Shown here: positions 7,513-16,180 of the stretch, piece by piece
Layout: every line of letters begins with the position of its first letter
Numbering within the stretch: position 1 is the stretch's first letter
Notes under the pieces: generated by a model
Databases searched by the model: none
Told to the model about the DNA's origin: nothing
What the model saw: only the letters and a program-made list of their open reading frames with translations
Assembly (NCBI GenBank): GCA_938008535.1
Contig: CALLKF010000165.1
Coordinates: 1 to 30,264 of the forward strand
Length of the DNA: 30,264 nt
Source: an uncultured Saprospirales bacterium
GTDB taxonomy: Bacteria > Bacteroidota > Bacteroidia > Chitinophagales > JADIYW01
Direction: 5' to 3'
Program-made: the position numbers and the translations under genes

Positions 7513-8037
7513 ATGAAAAATTATTTACTCCTTACCTTTTTATCTATTAATGCCATTAATTTAAAAGCAACTGATTTTAATTTTTGGGGAATTGATGTCA
7601 GTAAATCTCATGTAGAAATTTCTGGTTGTCTTGTAGAAGAATTAAAAGACAATACCATTTTCAGTAAAGTAAAAGTTACAGCTGACACCTATACATTTGC
7701 CAATGAAAGACCTGTATATTCTTGTTATTATGGTGATGAAATGGCCTGTTTTTCAAAAGCTACAGAAATTATAGATACAAAATTTGGAAATCCACTTGAA
7801 GTATATGCTTATAATGAGAATAATCCATTTTCATCGAAAGCATCTTTCTTTAATATTTGGAAATATAACCAAGATGACCAACATTATGTGTTATTGCTTT
7901 TTGGAAGTGGCGAAGGAATGACACTAGACGTTATTCATTTTGTTTCAGAAAAAAGATTGAGACAATATATCTTATCTACAATTAATAGTTTCCATTTTTC
8001 TATAAAACCAGAATTAAATCGTTATCTCGACAAATAA
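7513..8037 (+). CDS. Exported protein of unknown function downstream of the acyl-CoA synthetase
   Basis: I do not recognise a family. From the ATG at 7513 the product is 174 residues with a hydrophobic N-terminus (MKNYLLLTFLSINAINLKA) that looks like a signal peptide. An earlier in-frame ATG at 7495, inside the end of the synthetase gene, would put six polar residues before it and is less likely. The mature part has alternating strands, two or three Cys and a Trp-containing 'FNIWKYNQDDQHYVLLLFGSG' centre, which suggests a small beta-rich domain. The start is five bases after the synthetase stop, so the pair is probably one transcript. It may only be a passenger. Confidence 0.7.
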   Translation: MKNYLLLTFLSINAINLKATDFNFWGIDVSKSHVEISGCLVEELKDNTIFSKVKVTADTYTFANERPVYSCYYGDEMACFSKATEIIDTKFGNPLEVYAYNENNPFSSKASFFNIWKYNQDDQHYVLLLFGSGEGMTLDVIHFVSEKRLRQYILSTINSFHFSIKPELNRYLDK

Positions 8038-8083
8038 ACAGAGCTGTTGTTTTTTAATAAATAAAATTCATATAATAATATTT

Positions 8084-9574
8084 TTATAATTTATTCAACG
8101 CATCGACATACGCTTTTGCTGTTGCGTAAATTACATCGGTATCATTTCCAAAGCCATAATAAAATACACCATCTTTAGAAATTTGTATATGCACTTTTCC
8201 GGTGTCTTCGCTGCCACCAGTGATGGCTTGCACTAAATATTCTTCTAAGCGAACTGGCTCTTTTACTATCTTGTCAATTGCTTTCAGCGTTGCATCAACA
8301 GGACCGCAACCATCAGCAATTTCTATGGTTTTCACGCCATTTTTTACTAAAGCAACAGTTGCACTTGCCTGATGTTTTTTTCCGCAATGCACTTCTAAAT
8401 GATCTATTTCATAAATTTTTCCTTCACGGCTCTGACCCATCATTTCCAACAAATCTTCGTCATAAATTTCTTTTTTCTGATCGGCAACATCTAAGAATTT
8501 TTTATACGTTACATCTAGTTGTGCTTGATCCATTTCAAACCCAATTTTTTCTAATCGATGTTTCAAAGCAGCTCTTCCACTTCGCGCAGTTAACACAATT
8601 AATGATTCTGGTACACCAACATCGTGTGGATTGATGATTTCATAATTTTCTCTGTTTTTCAAAACACCATCTTGATGAATACCTGAAGAATGCGAAAATG
8701 CATTTCTGCCAACAATTGCTTTGTTTGGCTGCACAGGCATACGCATCAAACGCGTAATTAATCGCGAAGTTGGATATATTTTTTTGATGTTGATGTCGCA
8801 TTGTAATCCTAAACTTGCTTCATGCGACTTCAGTACCATTGCAATTTCTTCTAACGATGTATTACCAGCGCGCTCACCAATTCCGTTTACCGTTACTTCT
8901 ACTTGTCGCGCGCCGTTTTGCAAAGCAGCCATAGAGTTTGCCGTTGCCATTCCTAAATCATTGTGGCAATGCGCCGATAAAATTGCTTTGTCAATATTCG
9001 GAACGTTATTCATTAAATGATTAAAAATAGTACCGTATTGCGCAGGCAAACAATAACCAGTGGTGTCTGGAATATTGATAACTGTTGCACCAGCAGCAAT
9101 TACTGTTTCTACCATTTTTGCCAAAAAATCTAAATCAGCGCGACCAGCATCTTCGCAGAAAAATTCAACGTCGTCCACATAGTTTCTAGCGTATTTGGTT
9201 GCCCAAGCTGCTTTCTCTAAAATGTTTTCGTGCGTAGTTTTTAATTTATTTTTGATGTGAATATCAGATGAACCAATACCTGTGTGTATGCGACCACGTT
9301 TTGCGTGTTTCAATGCTTCGGCAGCACAATCAATATCAGCAGCAACAGCTCGTGTGAGTGCGCAAATGGTTGGAGTGAAAACATTTTTGGTAATTTCTAC
9401 AACTGATTTAAAATCGCCAGGTGATGAAATTGGAAATCCAGCTTCTAACACATCAACACCTAAAGCTTCGAGTGCTAAGGCAACTTCAATTTTTTCAATA
9501 GTGTTTAGTTGGCAGCCAGGAACCTGCTCGCCATCGCGCAAAGTAGTGTCGAAAATAAAAACCTTGTTGTTCAT
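8084..9574 (-). CDS. leuA: 2-isopropylmalate synthase
   Basis: This 496-residue enzyme carries out the first committed step of leucine synthesis, condensing acetyl-CoA with 2-oxoisovalerate. The N-terminal HMGL-like barrel starts with 'FDTTLRDGEQVPGC' (8-21), which has the catalytic Arg13 and metal ligand Asp14. The other metal ligands are His202 and His204 in 'HCHND'. 'NGIGERAGNTSLEE' follows. The C-terminal regulatory domain (about 370-496), with 'GGSEDTGKVHIQI', binds leucine for feedback control. Length is usual, though some longer forms exist. No leuB, leuC or leuD is in view, so the pathway genes are split. A homocitrate or citramalate synthase is less likely given the domain layout. 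Confidence 0.92.
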   Translation of the reverse strand: MNNKVFIFDTTLRDGEQVPGCQLNTIEKIEVALALEALGVDVLEAGFPISSPGDFKSVVEITKNVFTPTICALTRAVAADIDCAAEALKHAKRGRIHTGIGSSDIHIKNKLKTTHENILEKAAWATKYARNYVDDVEFFCEDAGRADLDFLAKMVETVIAAGATVINIPDTTGYCLPAQYGTIFNHLMNNVPNIDKAILSAHCHNDLGMATANSMAALQNGARQVEVTVNGIGERAGNTSLEEIAMVLKSHEASLGLQCDINIKKIYPTSRLITRLMRMPVQPNKAIVGRNAFSHSSGIHQDGVLKNRENYEIINPHDVGVPESLIVLTARSGRAALKHRLEKIGFEMDQAQLDVTYKKFLDVADQKKEIYDEDLLEMMGQSREGKIYEIDHLEVHCGKKHQASATVALVKNGVKTIEIADGCGPVDATLKAIDKIVKEPVRLEEYLVQAITGGSEDTGKVHIQISKDGVFYYGFGNDTDVIYATAKAYVDALNKL

Positions 9575-9756
9575 GTTTGTTTGTTCGTTAACAATTCACT
9601 GTTCACGTTTTGTGGTGAAACAAATTATTGTAATAATTAGTACTGAAGAATCAACTAAAAGTACAAAACAAATGCGTGCATTGCATTAGCAAGAAGTTAA
9701 GAATTGTTTAAATGATAAGTCAATTATTTTTTTTAGATTTGATACAAAACTCTTAT

Positions 9757-10221
9757 ATGAAAGAAAGTAAAATACAAATGAAAGCTGTTATATTAAAAGC
9801 AGCAGATATGGATGTTACTTATATTGATATTCCATTTGATGTAGAAAAAACCTTTGGCAAAAAAAGATTAAAAGTAAAAGTTTGGTATGATAAAGTATTG
9901 TATCGTGGTTTGCTCACCAAATACAACGGCAGCTACAATTTAATTATAAACAAAGAAATAAGAGCGCAACTTGGTAAAAACGCAGGCGATATTATCAATG
10001 TTAAAATTGAAGAAGACATAGAAGAACGCAGCGTTGAATTACCAAAAATAATGCTTGATTTTTTTAAGAAAGAAAAAGAATTAAAAGGCATTTTTGACAA
10101 GTTGGCTTATACACACCAAAAAGAATATATTACTTGGATTGCATCTGCAAAAAAAGAAATTACTTTACAAAATAGATTGATTAAATTTAAAGAATTATTA
10201 GAACAAAAAAATAAACGATAA
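9757..10221 (+). CDS. DUF1905 / YdeI-OmdA-like protein
   Basis: The product is small, basic and cytosolic. The first half (about residues 10-95) fits DUF1905, a small beta-barrel, with 'KVKVWYDKVLYRGLLTKYNGSYNLIINKEIR'. The C-terminal helix-rich part with 'FDKLAYTHQKEYITWIASAKKEITLQNRL' is the YdeI/OmdA-like (bacteriocin-protection-like) module. Members are widespread but have no established reaction. Three in-frame ATGs (9712, 9757, 9778) are possible. The first would add a hydrophobic stretch not seen in the family, so 9757 or 9778 is preferred. The stop is followed after four bases by the GTG of the glycosyltransferase, suggesting one transcript. Confidence 0.78.
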   Translation: MKESKIQMKAVILKAADMDVTYIDIPFDVEKTFGKKRLKVKVWYDKVLYRGLLTKYNGSYNLIINKEIRAQLGKNAGDIINVKIEEDIEERSVELPKIMLDFFKKEKELKGIFDKLAYTHQKEYITWIASAKKEITLQNRLIKFKELLEQKNKR

Positions 10222-10225
10222 CAAC

Positions 10226-11434
10226 GTGATTTATATTTTTTTATTATCCTTTATACTAACCGTCATTTATATTATCATCATGCAAACTTACATGAATGAA
10301 TGGAGTGAAATTGAGGAAGTACATACATTGTCAGACGACGTCAATACAGCAGTATCCATTATTGTTCCAGCGCGAAACGAAGCAAAAAATATAGGTAATT
10401 TACTTGCCGATTTGACACAGCAAGTATATCCAAGTCATTTAATAGAAATAATAGTAGTAGATGATTTTTCAGAAGATGAAACCTTTTCAATTTGTCAGCA
10501 TTTTTCAAAAGATTTTTCATTCATTAAAGTATATAAACTTCAAGAATTAATCAATGAAAATGAGATTGGTGATGCCTATAAAAAGCGAGCAATAGAAGCA
10601 GCCGTGCAAAAAGCAACTGGAAAATTAATCATCACAACGGATGCAGATTGCCGATTTCAAAAACATTGGTTGCATAGCATTGTTTCGTTTTATGAAAAAG
10701 AAAAATGTGCGCTAATAGCAGCACCAGTTGGTTACTACAATGAAAAAACTAGATTTCAGCATTTTCAAGCACTTGATTTTTGTGGTATGCAAGCAATTAC
10801 AGGCGCGATGATAAACATGGAAATTTATAACATGGCAAATGGTGCCAATTTGGCTTATGAAAAAGAAGCATTTTTAGCTGTTGATGGATACAAAGATATT
10901 AGTCAAAAAGCAAGTGGCGACGATATGTTGCTCGTTTATAAAATTGCACAACAATTTCCTAATAGAATTAGATTTTTAAAAAACAAAGCTGCTATTGTTT
11001 TAACAGAACCTATGCAAACTTTATCAGATTTTTTACAGCAACGATATCGTTGGACCAGCAAATCTAGGTCTTATCAAAACAAAAAAGTCACCTTAATTCT
11101 CGGACTCATTTATTTATTCGTTGTAAGTATTTGGTTTAATGTTTTTTTCTTTATTGGAAAAGCAATTTTGAGCACTATCTTTCCTGACCCAACTATTGGT
11201 GGTTTATTAAGTTTTTTGACATCGTTATTAGTATTAATGGTGGCTATTGTTCAAATAATATGTAAAAGCGTGGTCGATTATTATTTTCTAAAAAGCGCTT
11301 CTTCATTTTTTAACCGACACGATTTAATGAAAACATTTTTCAGCAGTGAATTATTGCACATTTGGTACATCGGATTTGTCGGAACTTTTGGAAATATTTT
11401 AAATTATAAATGGAAAGGCAGAACATTAAGATGA
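10226..11434 (+). CDS. Membrane-bound family 2 glycosyltransferase
   Basis: This 402-residue protein starts with GTG. A membrane segment covers about 3-20. A GT-A domain covers about 40-280: 'VSIIVPARNEAKNI', DD at 79-80, the metal-binding DAD at 139-141, GDD at 231-233, and the processive-type QQRYRW at 271-276. Two to three further membrane segments follow (about 288-350) with a short cytosolic tail. This resembles the family that transfers sugars onto lipid carriers or extends polysaccharides at the inner membrane. Donor and acceptor cannot be told. It lies four bases after the DUF1905 gene, so the start is probably coupled to its stop. Confidence 0.88.
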   Translation: MIYIFLLSFILTVIYIIIMQTYMNEWSEIEEVHTLSDDVNTAVSIIVPARNEAKNIGNLLADLTQQVYPSHLIEIIVVDDFSEDETFSICQHFSKDFSFIKVYKLQELINENEIGDAYKKRAIEAAVQKATGKLIITTDADCRFQKHWLHSIVSFYEKEKCALIAAPVGYYNEKTRFQHFQALDFCGMQAITGAMINMEIYNMANGANLAYEKEAFLAVDGYKDISQKASGDDMLLVYKIAQQFPNRIRFLKNKAAIVLTEPMQTLSDFLQQRYRWTSKSRSYQNKKVTLILGLIYLFVVSIWFNVFFFIGKAILSTIFPDPTIGGLLSFLTSLLVLMVAIVQIICKSVVDYYFLKSASSFFNRHDLMKTFFSSELLHIWYIGFVGTFGNILNYKWKGRTLR

Positions 11435-11616
11435 AAAAAATTGTTTGCTAGTTATTAGTTTACAATTTACAATTCGAAACATCTTGGTTTCGTTAAAATT
11501 CTATTGATTTCATTTAAATAGCACTGTAAACGCTTAAAAAATGTGAATTTTTCTTATCTAAGCATTAATAATTGCTTATAAACCTACCTAAATTTTAGAA
11601 TTCAACGTTAAATCTG

Positions 11617-11624
11617 TATCTTCG
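11617..11624 (+). promoter_or_regulatory. Probable -7 box for the envelope-biogenesis cluster
   Basis: TATCTTCG followed by TACC is a common Bacteroidota variant of TAnnTTTG. It stands 22 bases before the TTG start of the DUF6089 gene, in a 212-bp spacer with no other gene. No convincing -33 TTTG is present at 19-21 bases. It would serve DUF6089, uppS and bamA, which have no spacer between them. Confidence 0.5.
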
Positions 11625-11646
11625 TACCTCTTAAAAATACACTCTT

Positions 11647-12492
11647 TTGAAGAAGGGATTCTCTATATTTTGTCTTTTGGTAGCTTTGATAAGCGCATCA
11701 AAATCAGCATTTTCACAAGAAAATGAGATTGGTGCGTGGATTGGTACTACTGTTTATTTAGGAGATTTAAACCCAACAGTATCCTTTAAAAATGCACGTT
11801 GGGGCGCAGGTGCATTTTTTAGACACAATATTAACAATAGAATGTCGGTGAAAGCAGGTTTTAATTATGGTTTTTTAGATGCCGCAGATAAGCGAATCAA
11901 ACGCTATCCATATTTGCAGGCGCGGAACCTAGATTTTAAATCACAGATTGCTGAAGTTGCTATTACATACGAAATTAATTTCTTCAAATATTCTACTTTT
12001 GAAAGAAATACAAAACGTTGGACACCATACTTATTTGGAGGAATTAGCATGTTTTATTTCAGTCCTTACACAAAATATGATGGCAATAAAATTGCGTTAG
12101 AAAAAGTTGGAACAGAAGGACAAAAAACACCAAATAGACCTAATAAAAATCGTGGATACAATACCTATTCATTTGGAATTCCTTATGGTGGTGGCTTTAA
12201 AGTAGCGATCAATCAAAATTGGGCTCTAAATGTGGAAGCAAGCACACGCTTTACATTTACTGATTTTTTAGATGATGTGAGTGGTAGTTATGCAGAACCA
12301 GAAGACGTAAATTTTTTCATAAATGGTAGCGGTCCTAACATCGCACCATTTTTAGCAGATAAATCAAACCCAAAAATTGGCATTCCAGGAAAACAACGTG
12401 GCACCAGCAGTGAAAAAGATAGATTTATGATGATTGGCGTTGGCATTACCTATACATTTATCAATATAAGATGTCCTAAAGTACTTAATTAA
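11647..12492 (+). CDS. DUF6089 outer-membrane beta-barrel protein
   Basis: This 281-residue protein starts with TTG and has a clear signal peptide (about 1-24, ending SAFSQ). The mature start 'NEIGAWIGTTVYLGDLNP' is the DUF6089 hallmark. It is followed by alternating amphipathic strands with aromatic residues at their ends, e.g. 'RWTPYLFGGISMFYFSPY' and 'NWALNVEASTRFTF', consistent with a small outer-membrane barrel. Its function is unknown, but the gene is regularly found directly before uppS and bamA in Bacteroidota. Here its stop abuts the uppS start with no base between. No ATG fits: the TTG at 11647 gives the correct signal peptide. Confidence 0.85.
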   Translation: MKKGFSIFCLLVALISASKSAFSQENEIGAWIGTTVYLGDLNPTVSFKNARWGAGAFFRHNINNRMSVKAGFNYGFLDAADKRIKRYPYLQARNLDFKSQIAEVAITYEINFFKYSTFERNTKRWTPYLFGGISMFYFSPYTKYDGNKIALEKVGTEGQKTPNRPNKNRGYNTYSFGIPYGGGFKVAINQNWALNVEASTRFTFTDFLDDVSGSYAEPEDVNFFINGSGPNIAPFLADKSNPKIGIPGKQRGTSSEKDRFMMIGVGITYTFINIRCPKVLN

Positions 12493-13272
12493 TTGAGCAT
12501 AGAGAACGAAATATCATACAAAGAAAAAGTGGACATTAAACGCTTGCCAGAACATATTGCAATTATCATGGATGGCAACGGAAGATGGGCAACCGCACAA
12601 GGTAAACATCGAATTTTTGGTCATAAAAACGGTGTGAAAGCAGTGCGCGAAGTAACAGAAGGTTGTGCAGAATTAGGTGTAAAACACTTGACTTTATATG
12701 CGTTTTCTACTGAAAACTGGAACCGACCTAAAACAGAAGTTTCTGCATTGATGCAATTATTATTTCTAACGATTGGAAAAGAAATTAAAACCTTACAAAA
12801 AAACAATATTCGCTTAAATGCCATTGGCCATATTCATAATTTACCTGAATCTAACCAAAAGGCATTGCGTGAAGTAATGGAAGCAACCAAAAACAATACA
12901 CGCATGACGTTGACGTTGGCGCTGAGTTATGGTTCAAAAGAAGAAATCACAGAAGCCTCCAAAATTTTAGCTCAACAATATAAAGATGGAAAAATTTCGC
13001 TAGAAGACATTAATGCTGAAACCATCAGTAAGCAATTATATACCAAAGATATTCCAGATCCTGAATTAATGATTCGCACAAGCGGTGAACATAGAGTCAG
13101 CAATTTTTTATTATGGCAATTGGCATATTCAGAATTATATTTTACCGAAAAATTTTGGCCAGAATTTACCAGAAACGATTTATTTAAAGCTATCTATGAT
13201 TACCAAAATCGTGAACGAAGATTTGGTATGACCAGCGAACAGATTACTGAACAATTAACTACGAACAACTAA
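12493..13272 (+). CDS. uppS: Isoprenyl transferase (undecaprenyl diphosphate synthase)
   Basis: This 259-residue cis-prenyltransferase adds isopentenyl units to farnesyl diphosphate to make the C55 lipid carrier for peptidoglycan and O-antigen synthesis. Catalytic Asp27 lies in 'HIAIIMDGNGRWA' (21-33). 'TLYAFSTENWNRP' and the C-terminal 'ELMIRTSGEHRVSNFLLWQ' complete the substrate site. The last motif reads GEHRVSNF where GEQRLSNF is most usual, which is conservative. The start is TTG directly after the DUF6089 stop, and the stop is followed directly by the bamA ATG. This zero-spacing arrangement points to coupled translation. Length is normal. Confidence 0.95.
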   Translation: MSIENEISYKEKVDIKRLPEHIAIIMDGNGRWATAQGKHRIFGHKNGVKAVREVTEGCAELGVKHLTLYAFSTENWNRPKTEVSALMQLLFLTIGKEIKTLQKNNIRLNAIGHIHNLPESNQKALREVMEATKNNTRMTLTLALSYGSKEEITEASKILAQQYKDGKISLEDINAETISKQLYTKDIPDPELMIRTSGEHRVSNFLLWQLAYSELYFTEKFWPEFTRNDLFKAIYDYQNRERRFGMTSEQITEQLTTNN

Positions 13273-16134
13273 ATGAAGATTTTTAAAAAACAAGTAACCA
13301 CAATTTTATTTTTTTGTTCTTGCTTATTAGTAGCCAGCTTGAGTGTTTACGCACAAGGTGTAACTATGAAATCAATTAAACCAACAGAACGATTTGTAGA
13401 TTCAATTCCTGCTTCTGCTTACGAAAATGTTATAGTTGATTCTGTAATAGCTGTTACAAATGCAGTTGCGGATTCAGCATCTATTGCTATTGATTCTGCT
13501 GCGGCTGCCTTAGATGAAGAAGCTGCACGAATTGCAGATTCTACACGTATTGCAAATGCAGATCCAACGTTTAAGGAACCCAAAAAATACACTATTGCTG
13601 GACTAGAAATTACAGGAACGAACTTTTTAGATAAAAATATTATTCGCTCTCTAACAGGATTGAAAATTGGTGATAAAATCACCGTTCCTGGCGATGAAAT
13701 CACAAAATGTATAAAAAGTTTATGGAAACAAGGTTTGTTTGGTGATGTAAAAATGATTGCTAACAAAATTGAAGGTGATAATATTTATATGACCGTTGAA
13801 GTGGTAGAAAAACCAAGATTAAGCAACATCACTATCAAAGGTTTGAAAAAAAGTGAAGTAGAAGATTTGATGAAAAAACTGGAAGTGATGAAAGGCAAAC
13901 CACTCACAGATGCCTTAAAACTAAACATCAGAAACACTATTGTAGATCAATATGAAGACAAATCATACTTACACCCAACTATAGTAATTACGGAAGACAA
14001 AGATAAAAGCTTAATAAATTCTGCAGCTATAATTGTAAATGTAGATAAAGGAAACAAAGTAAGAATTGACAACATTGACTTCATTGGACGCAAAGATGGC
14101 GAATTGACGAAAATGCGCAAAGCTATGAAAGGAACGAAAGAAAGTTCTAAAGTAGAAATCAATTTACATGATGGAAGAAGCAAAAAACAAAAAGCTAAAG
14201 ACGTTGCTTACACATTAGCCAATTTAAACATCAATTCAGTAAAAGATTTCTTTGTTGATAGATTTAGAATTAATTTTAAAGGTTCGAAATTTAATGAAAC
14301 TAAATACGAAGAAGACAAACAAGCTTTAGTTGATTATTACAATGCAATTGGTTATCGTGATGCTAAAATCACGTCTGATCAAGTAATTAATAATGAAAAC
14401 GGAAACGTAAGCATCAAAATAAATATTGATGAAGGACACAAATATTTCTTCAGAAATATTAACTGGAAAGGAAATACTAAGTTTACGACAGAACAATTAT
14501 CTCGTGTTTTAAATATTAAAAAAGGTGACGTTTACAACGCAAGTTTATTACAACGCAGAATATCTCAAGACCAAGATGGTGGTGATGTAAGCTCTTTATA
14601 TTATGATGATGGTTACTTATTCTTCAATATCAATCCAGTAGAAACCTTAGTTGAAAACGATTCTATTGATTTGGAAATCAGAATCAATGAAGGACCTCAG
14701 GCAACCATCAAGAATGTAATCATTGAAGGCAACGACAAAACCAACGAACACGTTATTCGTCGTGAGTTACACACATTGCCAGGCAATAAATTTAGCCGTT
14801 CAGAATTAATTCGTTCACAAAGACAAATTGCACAATTAGGTTATTTTGATCCACAGGAAACAAAAGTTGAACCTATTCCAAATCCAATTGATGGAACTGT
14901 TGATATCAAGTATACTGTAAAAGAAAAATCTGCAGATCAAGTAGAATTATCTGCTGGTTATGGTGGAAGACAAGGTGGTTTAATTGGAACTTTAGGTTTA
15001 AAATTCAATAATTTCTCATTAAAAAATATTATCAATAAAAAAGCTTGGTCGCCTTTACCAACTGGTGATGGACAACAACTTACTCTTAGAATTGAAAGCA
15101 ACGGAAAAAGATATCAGAATTACAATTTCTCTTTCACTGAACCTTGGTTAGGTGGTAAAAAACCGAATGCATTTACTGTAGCTGCGTTCCGTTCTCGTGT
15201 ACAAAACGTAGATCAAAATGACTCTAAAAAAGTGCTTGGAAAACAAATCACCAATGGTATTTCTGTTTCTTTAGGCACACGCTTGAAAAAACCAGATGAC
15301 TTTTTTATTGTACAAGCTGGTGTAAATTATTATGGTTATAAATTGCAAAATTATTTAGGTTACTATGTAAACAACACACCTTTAGATTCTGGTAACTTCA
15401 ATAACTTAAACTTTAAACTTACACTTTCCAGAAACTCTATCAACCAACCAACCTTTCCTACTGGTGGTGCTCAGGTAGAACTATCATGTCAATTTACACC
15501 ACCATATTCTTTGTTTAGAAAAGACAATAATTTTGACGGTAAAACATTGGCAGAAAAATACAAGCTTTTAGAGTATTACAAATTTAAGTTGAAAATAGAC
15601 TGGTATCAAAAACTAACAAAAAGCGCGGACAAACCTCTTGTTTTACGTGTTGCAGCAAAATTTGGTTTCTTAGGTTCATATAATAAAACGTTAGGAGTTA
15701 CACCATTTGAGCGTTTTGAAGTTGGTGGCAATGGTATTCCATCTTCTGTTACATTATTTGGAACTGATATTGTTGCTCATCGTGGATATGAAGGGGCTTA
15801 CTCAACAACTGGTGGTGATCCTTTATACAATAAATTTTTATTAGAATTAAGATATCCGTTCTCATTAAATCCATCTGCTACCATTTTTGGTGTAGTTTTC
15901 TTTGAAGCTGCTAATACATACAAATCATTTAAAGACTACAATCCATTTAAATTAAAGAAAAGTGTTGGACTTGGTTTGCGTGCTATTTTACCAATGTTTG
16001 GTTTAATCGGAATCGACTATGGCATACGTTTTGATAACGCTAATGGTAGTCCAATTAAAAACAGTACTGGATTTTTTGATTATATAGGTAAGAACGGAAA
16101 TATTTCATTTATCTTAGGATTTGAACCTGAGTAA
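13273..16134 (+). CDS. bamA: Outer-membrane protein assembly factor BamA
   Basis: This 953-residue protein inserts beta-barrel proteins into the outer membrane. A signal peptide (about 1-27, ending VYA|Q) is followed by a low-complexity Ala/Ser/Asp stretch (about 40-96, many D-S-A and A-D-S steps). Several POTRA domains then run from about 100 to 540, starting with 'KYTIAGLEITGTNFLDKNII'. A 16-stranded barrel covers about 560-953. The loop-6 motif of Omp85 proteins appears as 'VAHRGYEG', with the conserved Arg-Gly. The final residue pattern '...ISFILGFEPE' does not end in an aromatic, unlike many barrels, but Phe is close. Length is a little above the phylum norm because of the low-complexity insert. 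Confidence 0.93.
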   Translation: MKIFKKQVTTILFFCSCLLVASLSVYAQGVTMKSIKPTERFVDSIPASAYENVIVDSVIAVTNAVADSASIAIDSAAAALDEEAARIADSTRIANADPTFKEPKKYTIAGLEITGTNFLDKNIIRSLTGLKIGDKITVPGDEITKCIKSLWKQGLFGDVKMIANKIEGDNIYMTVEVVEKPRLSNITIKGLKKSEVEDLMKKLEVMKGKPLTDALKLNIRNTIVDQYEDKSYLHPTIVITEDKDKSLINSAAIIVNVDKGNKVRIDNIDFIGRKDGELTKMRKAMKGTKESSKVEINLHDGRSKKQKAKDVAYTLANLNINSVKDFFVDRFRINFKGSKFNETKYEEDKQALVDYYNAIGYRDAKITSDQVINNENGNVSIKINIDEGHKYFFRNINWKGNTKFTTEQLSRVLNIKKGDVYNASLLQRRISQDQDGGDVSSLYYDDGYLFFNINPVETLVENDSIDLEIRINEGPQATIKNVIIEGNDKTNEHVIRRELHTLPGNKFSRSELIRSQRQIAQLGYFDPQETKVEPIPNPIDGTVDIKYTVKEKSADQVELSAGYGGRQGGLIGTLGLKFNNFSLKNIINKKAWSPLPTGDGQQLTLRIESNGKRYQNYNFSFTEPWLGGKKPNAFTVAAFRSRVQNVDQNDSKKVLGKQITNGISVSLGTRLKKPDDFFIVQAGVNYYGYKLQNYLGYYVNNTPLDSGNFNNLNFKLTLSRNSINQPTFPTGGAQVELSCQFTPPYSLFRKDNNFDGKTLAEKYKLLEYYKFKLKIDWYQKLTKSADKPLVLRVAAKFGFLGSYNKTLGVTPFERFEVGGNGIPSSVTLFGTDIVAHRGYEGAYSTTGGDPLYNKFLLELRYPFSLNPSATIFGVVFFEAANTYKSFKDYNPFKLKKSVGLGLRAILPMFGLIGIDYGIRFDNANGSPIKNSTGFFDYIGKNGNISFILGFEPE

Positions 16135-16135
16135 T

Positions 16136-16172
16136 GATGAATGATTGACGATGAATAATTAACGATTAAAAA
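16136..16172. repeat. Short-period microrepeat before the first ompH
   Basis: Degenerate repeats of GATGAAT/GATTGAC/GATGAAT/AACGATT fill the 46-base gap between the bamA stop and the ompH start. They resemble the microrepeats before nfu and mazG in scale but differ in word. Confidence 0.4.
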
Positions 16173-16180
16173 TTATTAAA

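Noticed and set aside
8037..8060. Terminator after the 174-residue orphan (AACAGAGCTGTT followed by T run)
   Set aside because: The stem is only four to five base pairs with a two- to four-base loop; too weak to call.
13419..14183. Two minus-strand open frames inside bamA
   Set aside because: They are shadows of a well-supported gene; their Ser/Ala/Val-rich composition is the mirror of the low-complexity bamA segment.
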